Assembly: GCA_011176685.1 (NCBI GenBank) | Contig: DUED01000011.1 | Coordinates: 1-64,000 of the forward strand | From: Anaerolineae bacterium | GTDB taxonomy: Bacteria; Chloroflexota; Anaerolineae; Anaerolineales; Anaerolineaceae | DNA length: 64,000 nt | Direction of reading: 5' to 3' | In this document: one piece after another, positions 51,461-60,510 of the stretch | Layout of the letters: each line of letters starts with the position of its first letter | Numbering within the stretch: the first letter of the stretch is position 1 | The notes under the pieces: generated by a model | Told to the model about the DNA's origin: nothing | Seen by the model: the letters and a program-made list of their open reading frames with translations, nothing else | Databases searched by the model: none | Made by a program: the position numbers and the translations under genes

Positions 51461-52396
51461 ATGATCCTCTCTGTCACTCCCAATTCCACCATTGATTGGA
51501 CCTTATTCCTGCCAAATTTCAGATGGAATGAGACCATCCGCTCCACGAAAACCGTCTGGGGAATTGGTGGCAAACCCGCAGGTGCCGCCTGGATTCTGGG
51601 CGAGTTGGGCATAAAAACCCTGGCTATTGGATTTATGGCGGGAGTCACAGGTGAAAAGATGCTGGAACTCATGCATTGCAAGGGGGTTGAGACTGATTTT
51701 ATTCCTGTGCAGGGTGAAACACGCCTGAATGTGCACCTTGTCAACCAGGAAAATGGGGGACAATCCACGTTGGCTGTTGATACATTAATCATCAATCAAG
51801 ATCACGTTAGACTGTTTTTGGAGAAGTACGAAGCTGCACTGCACAACGCTTCAGCGGTCATTACAGGCAGCAGTTTACCTAAATGCCTTGACCTGAAATT
51901 ATTCCAGCAAATTATTTCTATGGCACATAAGCTTTCGGTGCCTATAGTGTTCGATTCCTCTGGTCCTTATCTTGCCGCCGGGTTGAAAGCGAATCCTACA
52001 ATTATCAAGCCTAACCGCGCGGAACTTGCCAGCATTGCAGGCAGGACTGTTGAGACAATTGAAGATGCATACATAGCCGCAAAAGAGGTACTGCAAGATT
52101 ATGGCACGCAAGTCGTAGCTACATTAGGGGAAAAAGGCGCGTTGGCAGTATTGAAAGACTGCACTCTTCACATTCCATCGCCTAAAGTGCAAGAATTAGA
52201 GAGCATTGCTGGCGCTGGGGACGCAGTTCTAGCTGGAATCGCCTATGCGCTGGCGTTTGATAAGCCCATGGAGGAGGGATTAAGAATGGGTTTCGCTGCT
52301 GCCGTAGCAGTGATCCAAACTCCCGCGACAGCGGATTGCCACAAAGAAGATGTGGAAAAGCTGCTGGCAACTATTGAAGTAATTCCTTATCAATAG
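51461..52396 (+). CDS. PfkB-family sugar kinase (1-phosphofructokinase-like)
   Basis: 311 residues from ATG 51461, with AAAGGTG just before it. An in-frame TTG three bases earlier is less likely. Family marks are the N-terminal LSVTPNSTIDWTLF, WGIGGKPAGAAWILGELG and the catalytic ESIAGAGDAVLAGIAYA (Asp near 246). The FruK/LacC subgroup phosphorylates ketohexose phosphates at C1 or C6. Here, with no RhaB-type kinase nearby, it could phosphorylate the ketose made by the isomerase. Confidence 0.85.
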   Translation: MILSVTPNSTIDWTLFLPNFRWNETIRSTKTVWGIGGKPAGAAWILGELGIKTLAIGFMAGVTGEKMLELMHCKGVETDFIPVQGETRLNVHLVNQENGGQSTLAVDTLIINQDHVRLFLEKYEAALHNASAVITGSSLPKCLDLKLFQQIISMAHKLSVPIVFDSSGPYLAAGLKANPTIIKPNRAELASIAGRTVETIEDAYIAAKEVLQDYGTQVVATLGEKGALAVLKDCTLHIPSPKVQELESIAGAGDAVLAGIAYALAFDKPMEEGLRMGFAAAVAVIQTPATADCHKEDVEKLLATIEVIPYQ

Positions 52397-52453
52397 AGCA
52401 CATAAAATTAATAGCTGCTCACGCGGCTTGCTTTTATTAAATAAAGAGAAAAC

Positions 52454-53704
52454 TCATTTAGTGCGCATCACTTCATTCGGAGTCTCGATAAGTTCCTTGA
52501 TATACTGTAAGAACTGTGCTGCTGGGGCACCATCTACCAGGCGATGATCAAAGACCAGAGAAAGCGTCACTATCTTTCGTATAATCACCTGACCCTCGCG
52601 CACAACGGGTTTTGAGTCAATCTTCCCTACGCCAAGAATCGCCAGTTCGGGCAGGTTGATTACTGGCGTGAACCCCTGCACATCATAGCTGCCTAAATTT
52701 GTAACTGTAAAAGTTCCCCCGCGAAGGTCATCTGGCTTGATTGTCCCATTGCGAATTTCTTCTATTCGCTGACGGAATTCTTTTCCGACGGTGTGCAAAT
52801 CCTTCTGATCCACATCTTTAATCACAGGAACATACAAACTCGCTTCTGCATCCACTGCAATGCCAATGTGAATGCGAGCCAACCTCTCAATCATGCCTTG
52901 CGACAGTCTCGCATTCATATAAGGGAAACGCCGCAGTGCGCGGGCAACAATTTTAACTAGAAAGTCATTGTAACCAGGTGTAAAGCCCCATTTCTTTTCC
53001 ACCTCTGTTTTTAACTTCTCCCGCAAAGCGACCAGTTTGGTGGCGTCTGCCTCCATGAGCAGGGTAACTTTAGCTGTAGTGTGTGCACTTGCAAGCATGC
53101 GCTCGGCAATCAATCCACGTATGCCCTTCAAGGGAATTCTTTCCAATACTTCAGATTCGGGCAGAGGTGGTACTGCCGGTATGCTCTTTTCGACTGGGCT
53201 AACTTCCGCACGTCTATCCAAATAGGCCAGGACATCCTTTTCTACTATGCGTAATCCGCTATCCCCCGTTGGGGTCACTTTTTCAATATCTACCTGTTTC
53301 TGTTTGGCTAATTTTTTTGCTCGTGGGGAAATTAAAATTTTCGCCTGCGTACCTGGTACTATTGCTTGAGGTTTAATTTCTACTGCAGCGCTATCTTCGG
53401 CAATCGTCAACGTTTCCTTCTCTTCCATGCCTGGTTCTATGCTCTTGGGGACCTGGAAGGCTTCATCCTGCTCACCTATTACCGCCACCACAGTCAGAAT
53501 TGGAACTACATTGCCCACTTTATAAGGACCAATATGAATGTAGCCACTGGCAGTCCCCTCGACAGAAAAAACTGCTTTGTCCGTCTCTACTTCCAGCAAT
53601 TCCTGACCCTGTTCAACCTTATCTCCATCCTTAACGAACCAGTTGATAATTGTTACTTCTTCAACTGTCTGGCCCATCTTTGGGATAAACAGCTCCTCTG
53701 CCAT
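52454..53704 (-). CDS. 2-oxoacid/acetoin dehydrogenase complex E2 (dihydrolipoamide acyltransferase), set 1
   Basis: 416 residues. Lipoyl domain (about 1-78) with the lipoylated Lys in EVETDKAVFSV. Peripheral-subunit-binding domain (about 125-165, ISPRAKKLAKQKQVD). Catalytic domain with the C-terminal active site FDHRLVDGAPAAQFL. It transfers the acyl group from the lipoyl arm to CoA. The ATG overlaps the E1 stop by one base (TAATG). No E3 gene follows in the window. Confidence 0.94.
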   Translation of the reverse strand: MAEELFIPKMGQTVEEVTIINWFVKDGDKVEQGQELLEVETDKAVFSVEGTASGYIHIGPYKVGNVVPILTVVAVIGEQDEAFQVPKSIEPGMEEKETLTIAEDSAAVEIKPQAIVPGTQAKILISPRAKKLAKQKQVDIEKVTPTGDSGLRIVEKDVLAYLDRRAEVSPVEKSIPAVPPLPESEVLERIPLKGIRGLIAERMLASAHTTAKVTLLMEADATKLVALREKLKTEVEKKWGFTPGYNDFLVKIVARALRRFPYMNARLSQGMIERLARIHIGIAVDAEASLYVPVIKDVDQKDLHTVGKEFRQRIEEIRNGTIKPDDLRGGTFTVTNLGSYDVQGFTPVINLPELAILGVGKIDSKPVVREGQVIIRKIVTLSLVFDHRLVDGAPAAQFLQYIKELIETPNEVMRTK

Positions 53705-55797
53705 TAGCTAACCACCTTTCTGCAAGCATCAATGATATTCTGTGCATTCGGTATAGCTAGGTCTTCCAGCACTTCTGCACGCGGTATAGGAACATTAGCA
53801 GCTGCCACACGAACCATAGGCGCATCTAGCCAGTCAAACGCCAGATCATTAACTTGTGCCATCACTTCATTAATAAAACTGGTATTCTCATACGCCTCAG
53901 TTACACCCACGAAATGCCCGGTCTTTTTTATCGAATTGATAATAGTCTCTGTATCTAATGGCTTCAGCGAGCGCAGGTCAACCACTTCCACATCGATGCC
54001 TTCTTTAGCCAGTATCTCTGCAGCTTCTAAAGCATGCAGTACCATACGTGAATATGTTACAAGAGTCACGTCTTTTCCTCTCCGTTTTATATCTGCAATG
54101 CCCAAGGGAATAATGTAATCCTCCTCCGGAACTGGCCCTTTGGTTTTATAAAGCATTTTATGTTCAATGAACATCACTGGGTTATCATCACGGATAGAAG
54201 TTTTTAACAAACCTTTGACATCATAGGGCGTAGATGGCATAACCACATAAATGCCGGGGAAATGAGTCCAAAGGGCTTCCAGGCTTTGTGAGTGGTGGGC
54301 CGCAATAGCCCGTCCAGCGCCACCTTCTGTGCGGATGACCATCGGGACTTTGGTTTTTCCTCCAAACATATAGCGGTTCTTAGCTCCCTGGTTTGCAACT
54401 TGGTCCATGGCTAAAGGAGTGAAATCCACATACATAATCTCCGCGACCGGTCGCATACCCACCATGGCTGCTCCTACCGCCGCTCCTCCAATGACTGCTT
54501 CAGAGATGGGTGTATCAATCACACGCCATTTGCCAAATTCTTTGATAAGCCCACGAGTAGCGCCATATGCTCCTCCATACAAGCCTACATCCTCACCTAT
54601 CACAAATACATGCTTATCTCTATTCAGCTCCTCACGGAGGGCCTCTTGTATAGCTTCAGCATAAGAGATTTGGCGCATGTTGGTATCTTTACGCACTTTT
54701 TCGCGCAAGGACTTTTCTGCTTCAATTTCCTTTTTACTTATCTTTGAAGGAGCAAAGACATCCGTTTCCAGTTCCTTGGGGTCCGGCGGTGGGGATTTTT
54801 CAGCATATTGCATTGCTTTATGCAACTTACTCTGCACTGCCTTATCCATTCTCTCATACTCTTTTTCTGCAAGAATACCGACCGCGATCAGGTTGTTCTT
54901 CAACCTTGTAATAGGATCCTTATCCTTCCATTTGGCCTCCTCTTTTTTTGTGCGGTAAGCACGAGGATCGGAATGGGAATGGCCATAGTAACGGTATGTC
55001 TTGGCTTCTATAAGCGAAGGACCTTTACCCTTACGTGCTCTTTTAACAGCTTTAGCTACTTCTCCTCGCACAGCCAGCACGTCCATACCATCCACGACTT
55101 CTCCGGGGATGCCATAAGCACAAACCCTCGCGGCTGCATTTGGAAGTTTGCTGGCTTTTGCCCAAGGCACTGACATGGCATACATATTATTTTCAACCAC
55201 AAACACAACTGGTAGATTCCAGACACTTGCTAAATTCAGGGATTCGTGAAAATTTCCTGTATTACAAGCTCCATCCCCAAAGAAACAAAGCACAACCTTT
55301 TTGGTACCCTGAAGTTTTTGCGCTAATGCTGCCCCAACTGCTACGGGAATATTCCCTCCTACAATACCTGTGGCGCCCAGATTGCCATGATCAACATCAG
55401 CAATATGCATGGAGCCGCCTTTTCCTTTGCAATATCCACCGGATTTCCCCAACACTTCTGCCATCATTTTATTAAAGTGTATTTGTTTAGCTTCAGGTTT
55501 TTTTACAGCATTATCGCCATGTGCATGAGCATGACCATGTCCACGATGCGTGCTAGTAACCAAGTCACCATTTTGCAATGCACCAATTGCACCCACCGCC
55601 ACAGCTTCTTCACCAGCGTACAAGTGGGATGCTCCTTTAAGCACTGCTTTCCCAAGCAATTTGGAAATATTGTTTTCAAAAGCACGGATTTCCATCGTTT
55701 GACGTAAATAACCTAAGAGCTGCTCTTTGGTTAGCGCTTGTTCCTCAATCATTGCAGACACGCTTTCAATGGTATGGGCAATTTTTTTACCCGTCAT
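53704..55797 (-). CDS. Fused E1 alpha-beta subunit of a 2-oxoacid/acetoin dehydrogenase, set 1
   Basis: 697 residues from ATG 55797, with GGAGG eight bases upstream. The alpha half (to about 360) has the thiamine-diphosphate motif GDGACNTGNFHESLNLA and YRYYGHSHSDPRAYR. The beta half begins near 375 with ISYAEAIQEALREEL and contains GEDVGLYGGAYGATRGL and MFIEHKMLY. Alpha and beta are usually separate proteins. The alpha half looks most like the acetoin (AcoA) and branched PDH groups. It is cotranscribed with its E2 and with polyol dehydrogenase genes. Confidence 0.92.
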   Translation of the reverse strand: MTGKKIAHTIESVSAMIEEQALTKEQLLGYLRQTMEIRAFENNISKLLGKAVLKGASHLYAGEEAVAVGAIGALQNGDLVTSTHRGHGHAHAHGDNAVKKPEAKQIHFNKMMAEVLGKSGGYCKGKGGSMHIADVDHGNLGATGIVGGNIPVAVGAALAQKLQGTKKVVLCFFGDGACNTGNFHESLNLASVWNLPVVFVVENNMYAMSVPWAKASKLPNAAARVCAYGIPGEVVDGMDVLAVRGEVAKAVKRARKGKGPSLIEAKTYRYYGHSHSDPRAYRTKKEEAKWKDKDPITRLKNNLIAVGILAEKEYERMDKAVQSKLHKAMQYAEKSPPPDPKELETDVFAPSKISKKEIEAEKSLREKVRKDTNMRQISYAEAIQEALREELNRDKHVFVIGEDVGLYGGAYGATRGLIKEFGKWRVIDTPISEAVIGGAAVGAAMVGMRPVAEIMYVDFTPLAMDQVANQGAKNRYMFGGKTKVPMVIRTEGGAGRAIAAHHSQSLEALWTHFPGIYVVMPSTPYDVKGLLKTSIRDDNPVMFIEHKMLYKTKGPVPEEDYIIPLGIADIKRRGKDVTLVTYSRMVLHALEAAEILAKEGIDVEVVDLRSLKPLDTETIINSIKKTGHFVGVTEAYENTSFINEVMAQVNDLAFDWLDAPMVRVAAANVPIPRAEVLEDLAIPNAQNIIDACRKVVS

Positions 55798-55849
55798 AAC
55801 AAATAACCTCCACACTAATCAGTATTTAATTTTTGTAAAATATTATTCT

Positions 55850-56578
55850 CTAAAAGGGTTTGCTCGTACGCCTGCGTATATAGATTTCATCAATAGCACA
55901 GCGATCAGACAAACTCAACAAAAACGAAACTGCGTGGGCAATGTCATTGGGCTTCATTAAAATTGAGCGGTCCAAATCTGGTCTTGCTGATTGCGCTAAT
56001 TTTGTGTCCACACCTCCAGGATGGATAACACTCACGCGAATGTTAAATTCCTGAACTTCAGCAGCCAGGGACTTTGTCAATCCCACTACAGCATGTTTAC
56101 TGGCAGTATAGGCAGATTGATTTACATAGCCCTTGAATCCGACTACACTTGAAATGTTAATAATGGTGCCTTTTCGGTGTGGAATCATCCGGCGTATGGC
56201 TTCACGGCAACATAGGTATGTACCACGCGCATTCACGCTCAAGACCGCATCCAGATCATCTGCAGAAAAGTCTTGAATTCTTCCATATTTTCCCAAACCA
56301 GCGTTATTTATGAGGATGTCCAATTTACTAAAAGATTTATCCACGAAATTAAATAGATTCAGAATGGCATCCTCTTTAGAAATATCCGTCTCAACAAAGA
56401 CAGCTTCGCCACCGCGATGCTTTATTTCATCAACAACTTTACAAAGGTCATCGCGTGTCCTGGATGCTGCTATCACCTTTGCACCCTGTTCAGCTAGCGA
56501 TAACGTGATTGCTTTGCCAATGCCTCGACTGGCTCCAGTAACAACAGCAACTTGGTTAGAAAGATTTACACTTATCAT
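55850..56578 (-). CDS. Short-chain dehydrogenase/reductase
   Basis: 242 residues from ATG 56578, with AAGGAAAT before it. NAD(P) loop VVTGASRGIGKAI, NNAG motif LINNAGLG, catalytic YTASK (Tyr near 150) with Ser in INISSVVGF. The Lys/Arg after the loop (SRTRDD) suggests NADP(H). The C-terminus is more basic than usual (YIRRRTSKPF). Substrate unknown. By context it acts on a polyol, ketose or diketone. Confidence 0.88.
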   Translation of the reverse strand: MISVNLSNQVAVVTGASRGIGKAITLSLAEQGAKVIAASRTRDDLCKVVDEIKHRGGEAVFVETDISKEDAILNLFNFVDKSFSKLDILINNAGLGKYGRIQDFSADDLDAVLSVNARGTYLCCREAIRRMIPHRKGTIINISSVVGFKGYVNQSAYTASKHAVVGLTKSLAAEVQEFNIRVSVIHPGGVDTKLAQSARPDLDRSILMKPNDIAHAVSFLLSLSDRCAIDEIYIRRRTSKPF

Positions 56579-56591
56579 ATTTCCTTTTATA

Positions 56592-57377
56592 TCAACGCAT
56601 CTCCTGCCCGCCAGTGACATTAATGGCTTGACCTGTCATGTAACTGGATAGATCAGAGGCAAGGAAAACCAACAAATTGCAAACATCATCGTAAGTGCAT
56701 CCGCGTTTCATCGGCACTTTGTCTATATAGCGCTGTCTAACTTTATCTTCTGTGATACCAAGGTTGCGCGCATACTGTTTGGTAAGAGAATTCACCCATA
56801 AGGGAGAATCAAGCAGATTACCCGGACAAATGGCATTCACACGAATCCCAAACTCAGTAAGTTCCAGCGCAATGCTCTGGGTTAAACCTATGCCACCAAA
56901 TTTTGACGCCGCATAGGCAGAATTCTTGTAACTGCCCTTCTTCCCTGATTTGGAATTAATCTGGATGATCACGCCACTCCGTTGGGCTTTCATAATTCGG
57001 GCGGCATGCTTGGCGCATAGAAAATAGCCGTATAAATTAACATCCATCACAGCTTTCCAGTTGTTGGCAGAGAATTCATCAATAGCGCCTGCTTTTAAAA
57101 TACCAGCGTTTGATACCAAGATATCCAATTTATTGAATTTCTTTACCGTTTCATCCACCATGCGGGATACTTGATCCTCTTTAGTAACGTCCACCTTAAA
57201 GCTAAGGGCTTGTCTATCTGTTGTTTGCGTGATTTCCGTTGCCGTTTCTGCTGCCCCTTGTTTATTTATGTCAACTACTACAACATGAGCACCTTCCGTA
57301 GCCAAGCGGTGGCAGATAGCCCTCCCCAAGCCTTGCGCACCTCCAGTGACCATAGCAATATGATCTGTCAGATACAT
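56592..57377 (-). CDS. Sorbitol-6-phosphate 2-dehydrogenase (SrlD)-like SDR
   Basis: 261 residues from ATG 57377. The frame also has an ATG six codons up, inside the previous gene. Beyond the general SDR motifs (VTGGAQGLGRA, YAASK) it shares long blocks with E. coli SrlD: IIQINSKSGKKGSYKNSAYA, KFGGIGLTQSIALEL, YIDKVPMKRGC and the C-terminal TGQAINVTGGQ. A hexitol-phosphate or free polyol dehydrogenase is therefore likely. It is 14 bases before the next SDR. Confidence 0.85.
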   Translation of the reverse strand: MYLTDHIAMVTGGAQGLGRAICHRLATEGAHVVVVDINKQGAAETATEITQTTDRQALSFKVDVTKEDQVSRMVDETVKKFNKLDILVSNAGILKAGAIDEFSANNWKAVMDVNLYGYFLCAKHAARIMKAQRSGVIIQINSKSGKKGSYKNSAYAASKFGGIGLTQSIALELTEFGIRVNAICPGNLLDSPLWVNSLTKQYARNLGITEDKVRQRYIDKVPMKRGCTYDDVCNLLVFLASDLSSYMTGQAINVTGGQEMR

Positions 57378-57384
57378 AGTTAAC

Positions 57385-59118
57385 TCAATCCTCATCTTCT
57401 AACATTAAATCAAGAAGCGCTTCTTCTGCTTCATTAGTCCATTGCCTGCCATTCTTCAGTTTTGAAAACACTTCTGGTAATACTTCTTTCAAATCTGGAA
57501 GAGCTGTGAGTGGCAAATTCTTAATATGTGGGAAGATGACAACTTTTCCAGGAAAAGTTGCATCAATCAAAGCTCTCATCCCATCTTTCACAGCTCCAAG
57601 GGATCCAATCGCAGCCACTGAGTGGTTTGTGTTAAGTTGTCCAGTCTCAACTTTATTTAGCATTAACCGCATATCGTCAATAGCCGAACCAGAGTGACCA
57701 ATAAAGCGCACGTCTTTGAATATAGTATCGTTCAAATCAAGTTCTGCAAAAGTGCCCCGTGCAACACCTGCAAAAATATTCATTACACCTTCCCGCGCCA
57801 AATACGTTGCTGAATCCGATATTACTGATGTAATAGGTGCGAACACGATAACATCATCAAAACCCTGTTCTTTAAAAATCTCCATTCTATTCATGTAATC
57901 CTCATGCTTGGGATTTAAGCATATTAATTCAATGCCTTTCTTTTTTACTTCTTCAGCATGGGACAGATAGAGGTCATTAAGACGCAATTTACTTACATCT
58001 GTGCATATAATAGTGGAAGGACCATCTTTTGCTTCAATGGCATGTTGGACATGCATGCGACCCATTGGCCCCCCAGCCCCTACAAAAAGTACCCTTCCCC
58101 CAGGTTTTAATGAAGATCTCACTGGCATATGTGAGTACAAACGCGCAATATCCGTTTCTGAGCCGCCAATATAAACCCAGCGATTGTAGTGAATTCTACC
58201 AACATCAATTTTTACCTTTCTTTCCAGCGATTTATTGCTTACTAATGCCATGATGCCATGAAAGGCAAGATGAGGGCTAACTTGTTCAATTAGTTCCGCT
58301 GTGGGTCTAAGCAAGATAATATCGTCCACTTTCGCTTTGGGATCTAACTTATCTTTGATATCAGCCAGATTTACCACTTCCACAATTTCAATGCCAAGTT
58401 TTTCTGCCTTCCCCCTAACCCAACTTCCAAAAGCCCCTTGAAGATTGGTCAATAGAATTTTGGAGGGATGCTCTTGTTCATCCAAACCATGACTAATCTG
58501 ATAGCTTGCCTGGTTATCCGGTCCAATTATCCAGGTAGCACCATCTGGTTTCAGTTTGGTGCGGTATTCAAGATTATAAGCAGCAATCACGCAGGCCCAT
58601 GGTTCAACAGTAGCACTCTCCGCGTAACCAGTAAGGGTATTTACCGGAATTAGATAGTTGCCATGATCGCCGTTTAGAACACGCTGATCGATGACATTGT
58701 ATTGAGAGAGACCACCTTGAATCTCATATCCATATGCATAACTTATCCCATTTATGAAGATGGCCGCCTGGATTATGAATCGGTCTCCTAGTTTATACTG
58801 GTCTGTTAGGTTCTCTCCAATGCCAACCACAGTCATGACAACTTCATGCCCCAATACAACCGGTTCTTTTTTTATATCCCTGTAAATTCTGGGGTGGTCC
58901 ATCCCCAAGCGGATGACTTTAACATCAGAAAAACATAAGCCGCAGGCGTCATGCCGCACTAACAGTTCATCAGAACCATAAACAGGTATTGGGACTTCTA
59001 TCGGTTTATTGTCTATACCTAAATTCTCGATGCCTGCCCCATACAGGGGCCAGAGACGGTTTGTCTTTCTCTTTGGTGGAATACCCATTTTATAATGATC
59101 TATTTTTACTGACATCAT
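57385..59118 (-). CDS. Zinc-type alcohol dehydrogenase, sorbose-1-phosphate reductase (SorE)-like, with duplicated Rossmann segment
   Basis: 577 residues, against about 410 for SorE. The N-terminal catalytic domain has RHDACGLCFSDVKVI and VLGHEVVMTV with the zinc-site Cys/His. The C-terminal half is close to SorE (FDDVIVFAPITSVI, GVMNIFAGVARGTF, HLKN-type IKNLPLTALPDL). Between them, about 160 residues (roughly 195-350) look like an additional partial Rossmann unit (ILLTNLQGAFGSW, LAFHGIMALVSNKS) ahead of the regular GGRVLFVGAGGPMGRMH. AGGAG precedes two adjacent ATGs at 59118 and 59115. Confidence 0.85.
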   Translation of the reverse strand: MMSVKIDHYKMGIPPKRKTNRLWPLYGAGIENLGIDNKPIEVPIPVYGSDELLVRHDACGLCFSDVKVIRLGMDHPRIYRDIKKEPVVLGHEVVMTVVGIGENLTDQYKLGDRFIIQAAIFINGISYAYGYEIQGGLSQYNVIDQRVLNGDHGNYLIPVNTLTGYAESATVEPWACVIAAYNLEYRTKLKPDGATWIIGPDNQASYQISHGLDEQEHPSKILLTNLQGAFGSWVRGKAEKLGIEIVEVVNLADIKDKLDPKAKVDDIILLRPTAELIEQVSPHLAFHGIMALVSNKSLERKVKIDVGRIHYNRWVYIGGSETDIARLYSHMPVRSSLKPGGRVLFVGAGGPMGRMHVQHAIEAKDGPSTIICTDVSKLRLNDLYLSHAEEVKKKGIELICLNPKHEDYMNRMEIFKEQGFDDVIVFAPITSVISDSATYLAREGVMNIFAGVARGTFAELDLNDTIFKDVRFIGHSGSAIDDMRLMLNKVETGQLNTNHSVAAIGSLGAVKDGMRALIDATFPGKVVIFPHIKNLPLTALPDLKEVLPEVFSKLKNGRQWTNEAEEALLDLMLEDED

Positions 59119-59137
59119 GTACTCCTAATCACTTCAT

Positions 59138-60499
59138 TCATAAATTGGATTTCAATTTCTCTAATATTGCGGCGGGGGATTGAGAAGCATTAATTTGCAC
59201 AAGCATAGCTCTTCCCCTTTTGTCAGGTGGGATCGCTTTTCCTACTTCTTCAAAAAACACATTGCGTTCTCTCCTAGATGGCAGATTTCTTTTCGCCCAA
59301 GTACTTTGATAACCCATTTTTAGGCTACGCTCCATCTGCATATGCCCGTAAATAAAATCTGCCCCTCGAAGGAACGCATCTCGAACTGGTGTAAATTCTT
59401 TAGCATTAAAGTCATCCACGAGTTTCTGCCCGAAGCTGTTCATTTCTGTACCAATATTGATTGGTAGATTGAGGTTATATGCAAGCTCTACTACCTGATA
59501 AAGATTTTTCAGTTTGACTTTCTTTACCTCAGGATCATCGATATTCCAATTTCTATCAGGTATGATGTTTATTGCAACCAATCCTTTTTCAATTAATAAA
59601 CCAAGCAAATCCTCAATGGCTTGCTCCCCTTGCGAAGTGCCATCCAGCCAGGCTGCACATGGTAGCGCACCACATTCTTCAATAACGTGATGGAATTCCT
59701 CGATTGTAGGGAATGATTCTGGTGTTGGCTGGACATAGCCAATACCTCCCCGCTTCATTAACTTAGCGCGTGCATAGTTTTGAAAAACTTGTGGTTTTTC
59801 AATCTTTTGCATGATTATATTACGGTCTGTTTTTAATTTTTCTATCCAAAAATCGATTGGACTTTGGAGTGTCTCCTGCGCTTTTTGCACAATCTTCGCT
59901 ATCATATGCCTCTCTGTAGCTGTGCCTGCAGGAGTTAAGGGAAGAATCTCGCTATCATAGTCAATGTGTAAAGGATGAAGGAAATCATTCAACCGCTCCA
60001 TCATTGAACGATTGCGCAAATCCGCCCTTTGGCTGAATTCATCAAGCATGCCCGCAACAGACTCTGGCGCATGGAATGAGGTAAAACCTATTCCCATATG
60101 GTAGCTTATGCCGGGTTCGCCGGGTGAGCTAATAACAAATTTCGAGAATTCTGGAATATACACACGAGTTTCTATGCCAGCTGAACCGCGTATACAGATA
60201 ATTTCACATGCCTGCAGAAACTCATCAACCCCGTCAAGCACATCGAAATCAACTATACCAATATATTTTATGCCAATACGTTTTGCAATCCAGGCAAGTC
60301 GGGTAGGGGAATATCCATATGCGTTATAGGAAAAGAACGTATGGCAGTGCAGATTAGCAATTGGTCGCACTTTCTGTGGGATTATTTCTCCCTCATCCAT
60401 CAACGCTTTCAATTCCAGCAGACTATTAAAGCGTACTTGAGGATCAAAATTATCTAATCTTTTCTCTAATTCATGAATATGGTCTTTTTTTGCAACCAA
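59138..60499 (-). CDS. PHP-domain metal-dependent hydrolase-like protein
   Basis: 453 residues. A helical N-terminus of about 45 residues precedes a PHP domain opening with ANLHCHTFFSYNAYGYSP (HxH motif), followed by GIKYIGIVDFDVLDGV and GSAGIETRVYIPE. The rest includes CAAWLDGTSQGE and INIGTEMNSFGQ, which could supply the remaining metal ligands. PHP proteins are phosphoesterases such as histidinol phosphatase. In this operon a sugar-phosphate phosphatase or a lactonase-type hydrolase is conceivable. Exact family not recognised. Confidence 0.72.
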   Translation of the reverse strand: MVAKKDHIHELEKRLDNFDPQVRFNSLLELKALMDEGEIIPQKVRPIANLHCHTFFSYNAYGYSPTRLAWIAKRIGIKYIGIVDFDVLDGVDEFLQACEIICIRGSAGIETRVYIPEFSKFVISSPGEPGISYHMGIGFTSFHAPESVAGMLDEFSQRADLRNRSMMERLNDFLHPLHIDYDSEILPLTPAGTATERHMIAKIVQKAQETLQSPIDFWIEKLKTDRNIIMQKIEKPQVFQNYARAKLMKRGGIGYVQPTPESFPTIEEFHHVIEECGALPCAAWLDGTSQGEQAIEDLLGLLIEKGLVAINIIPDRNWNIDDPEVKKVKLKNLYQVVELAYNLNLPINIGTEMNSFGQKLVDDFNAKEFTPVRDAFLRGADFIYGHMQMERSLKMGYQSTWAKRNLPSRRERNVFFEEVGKAIPPDKRGRAMLVQINASQSPAAILEKLKSNL

Positions 60500-60510
60500 A
60501 ATGTCTCTAC

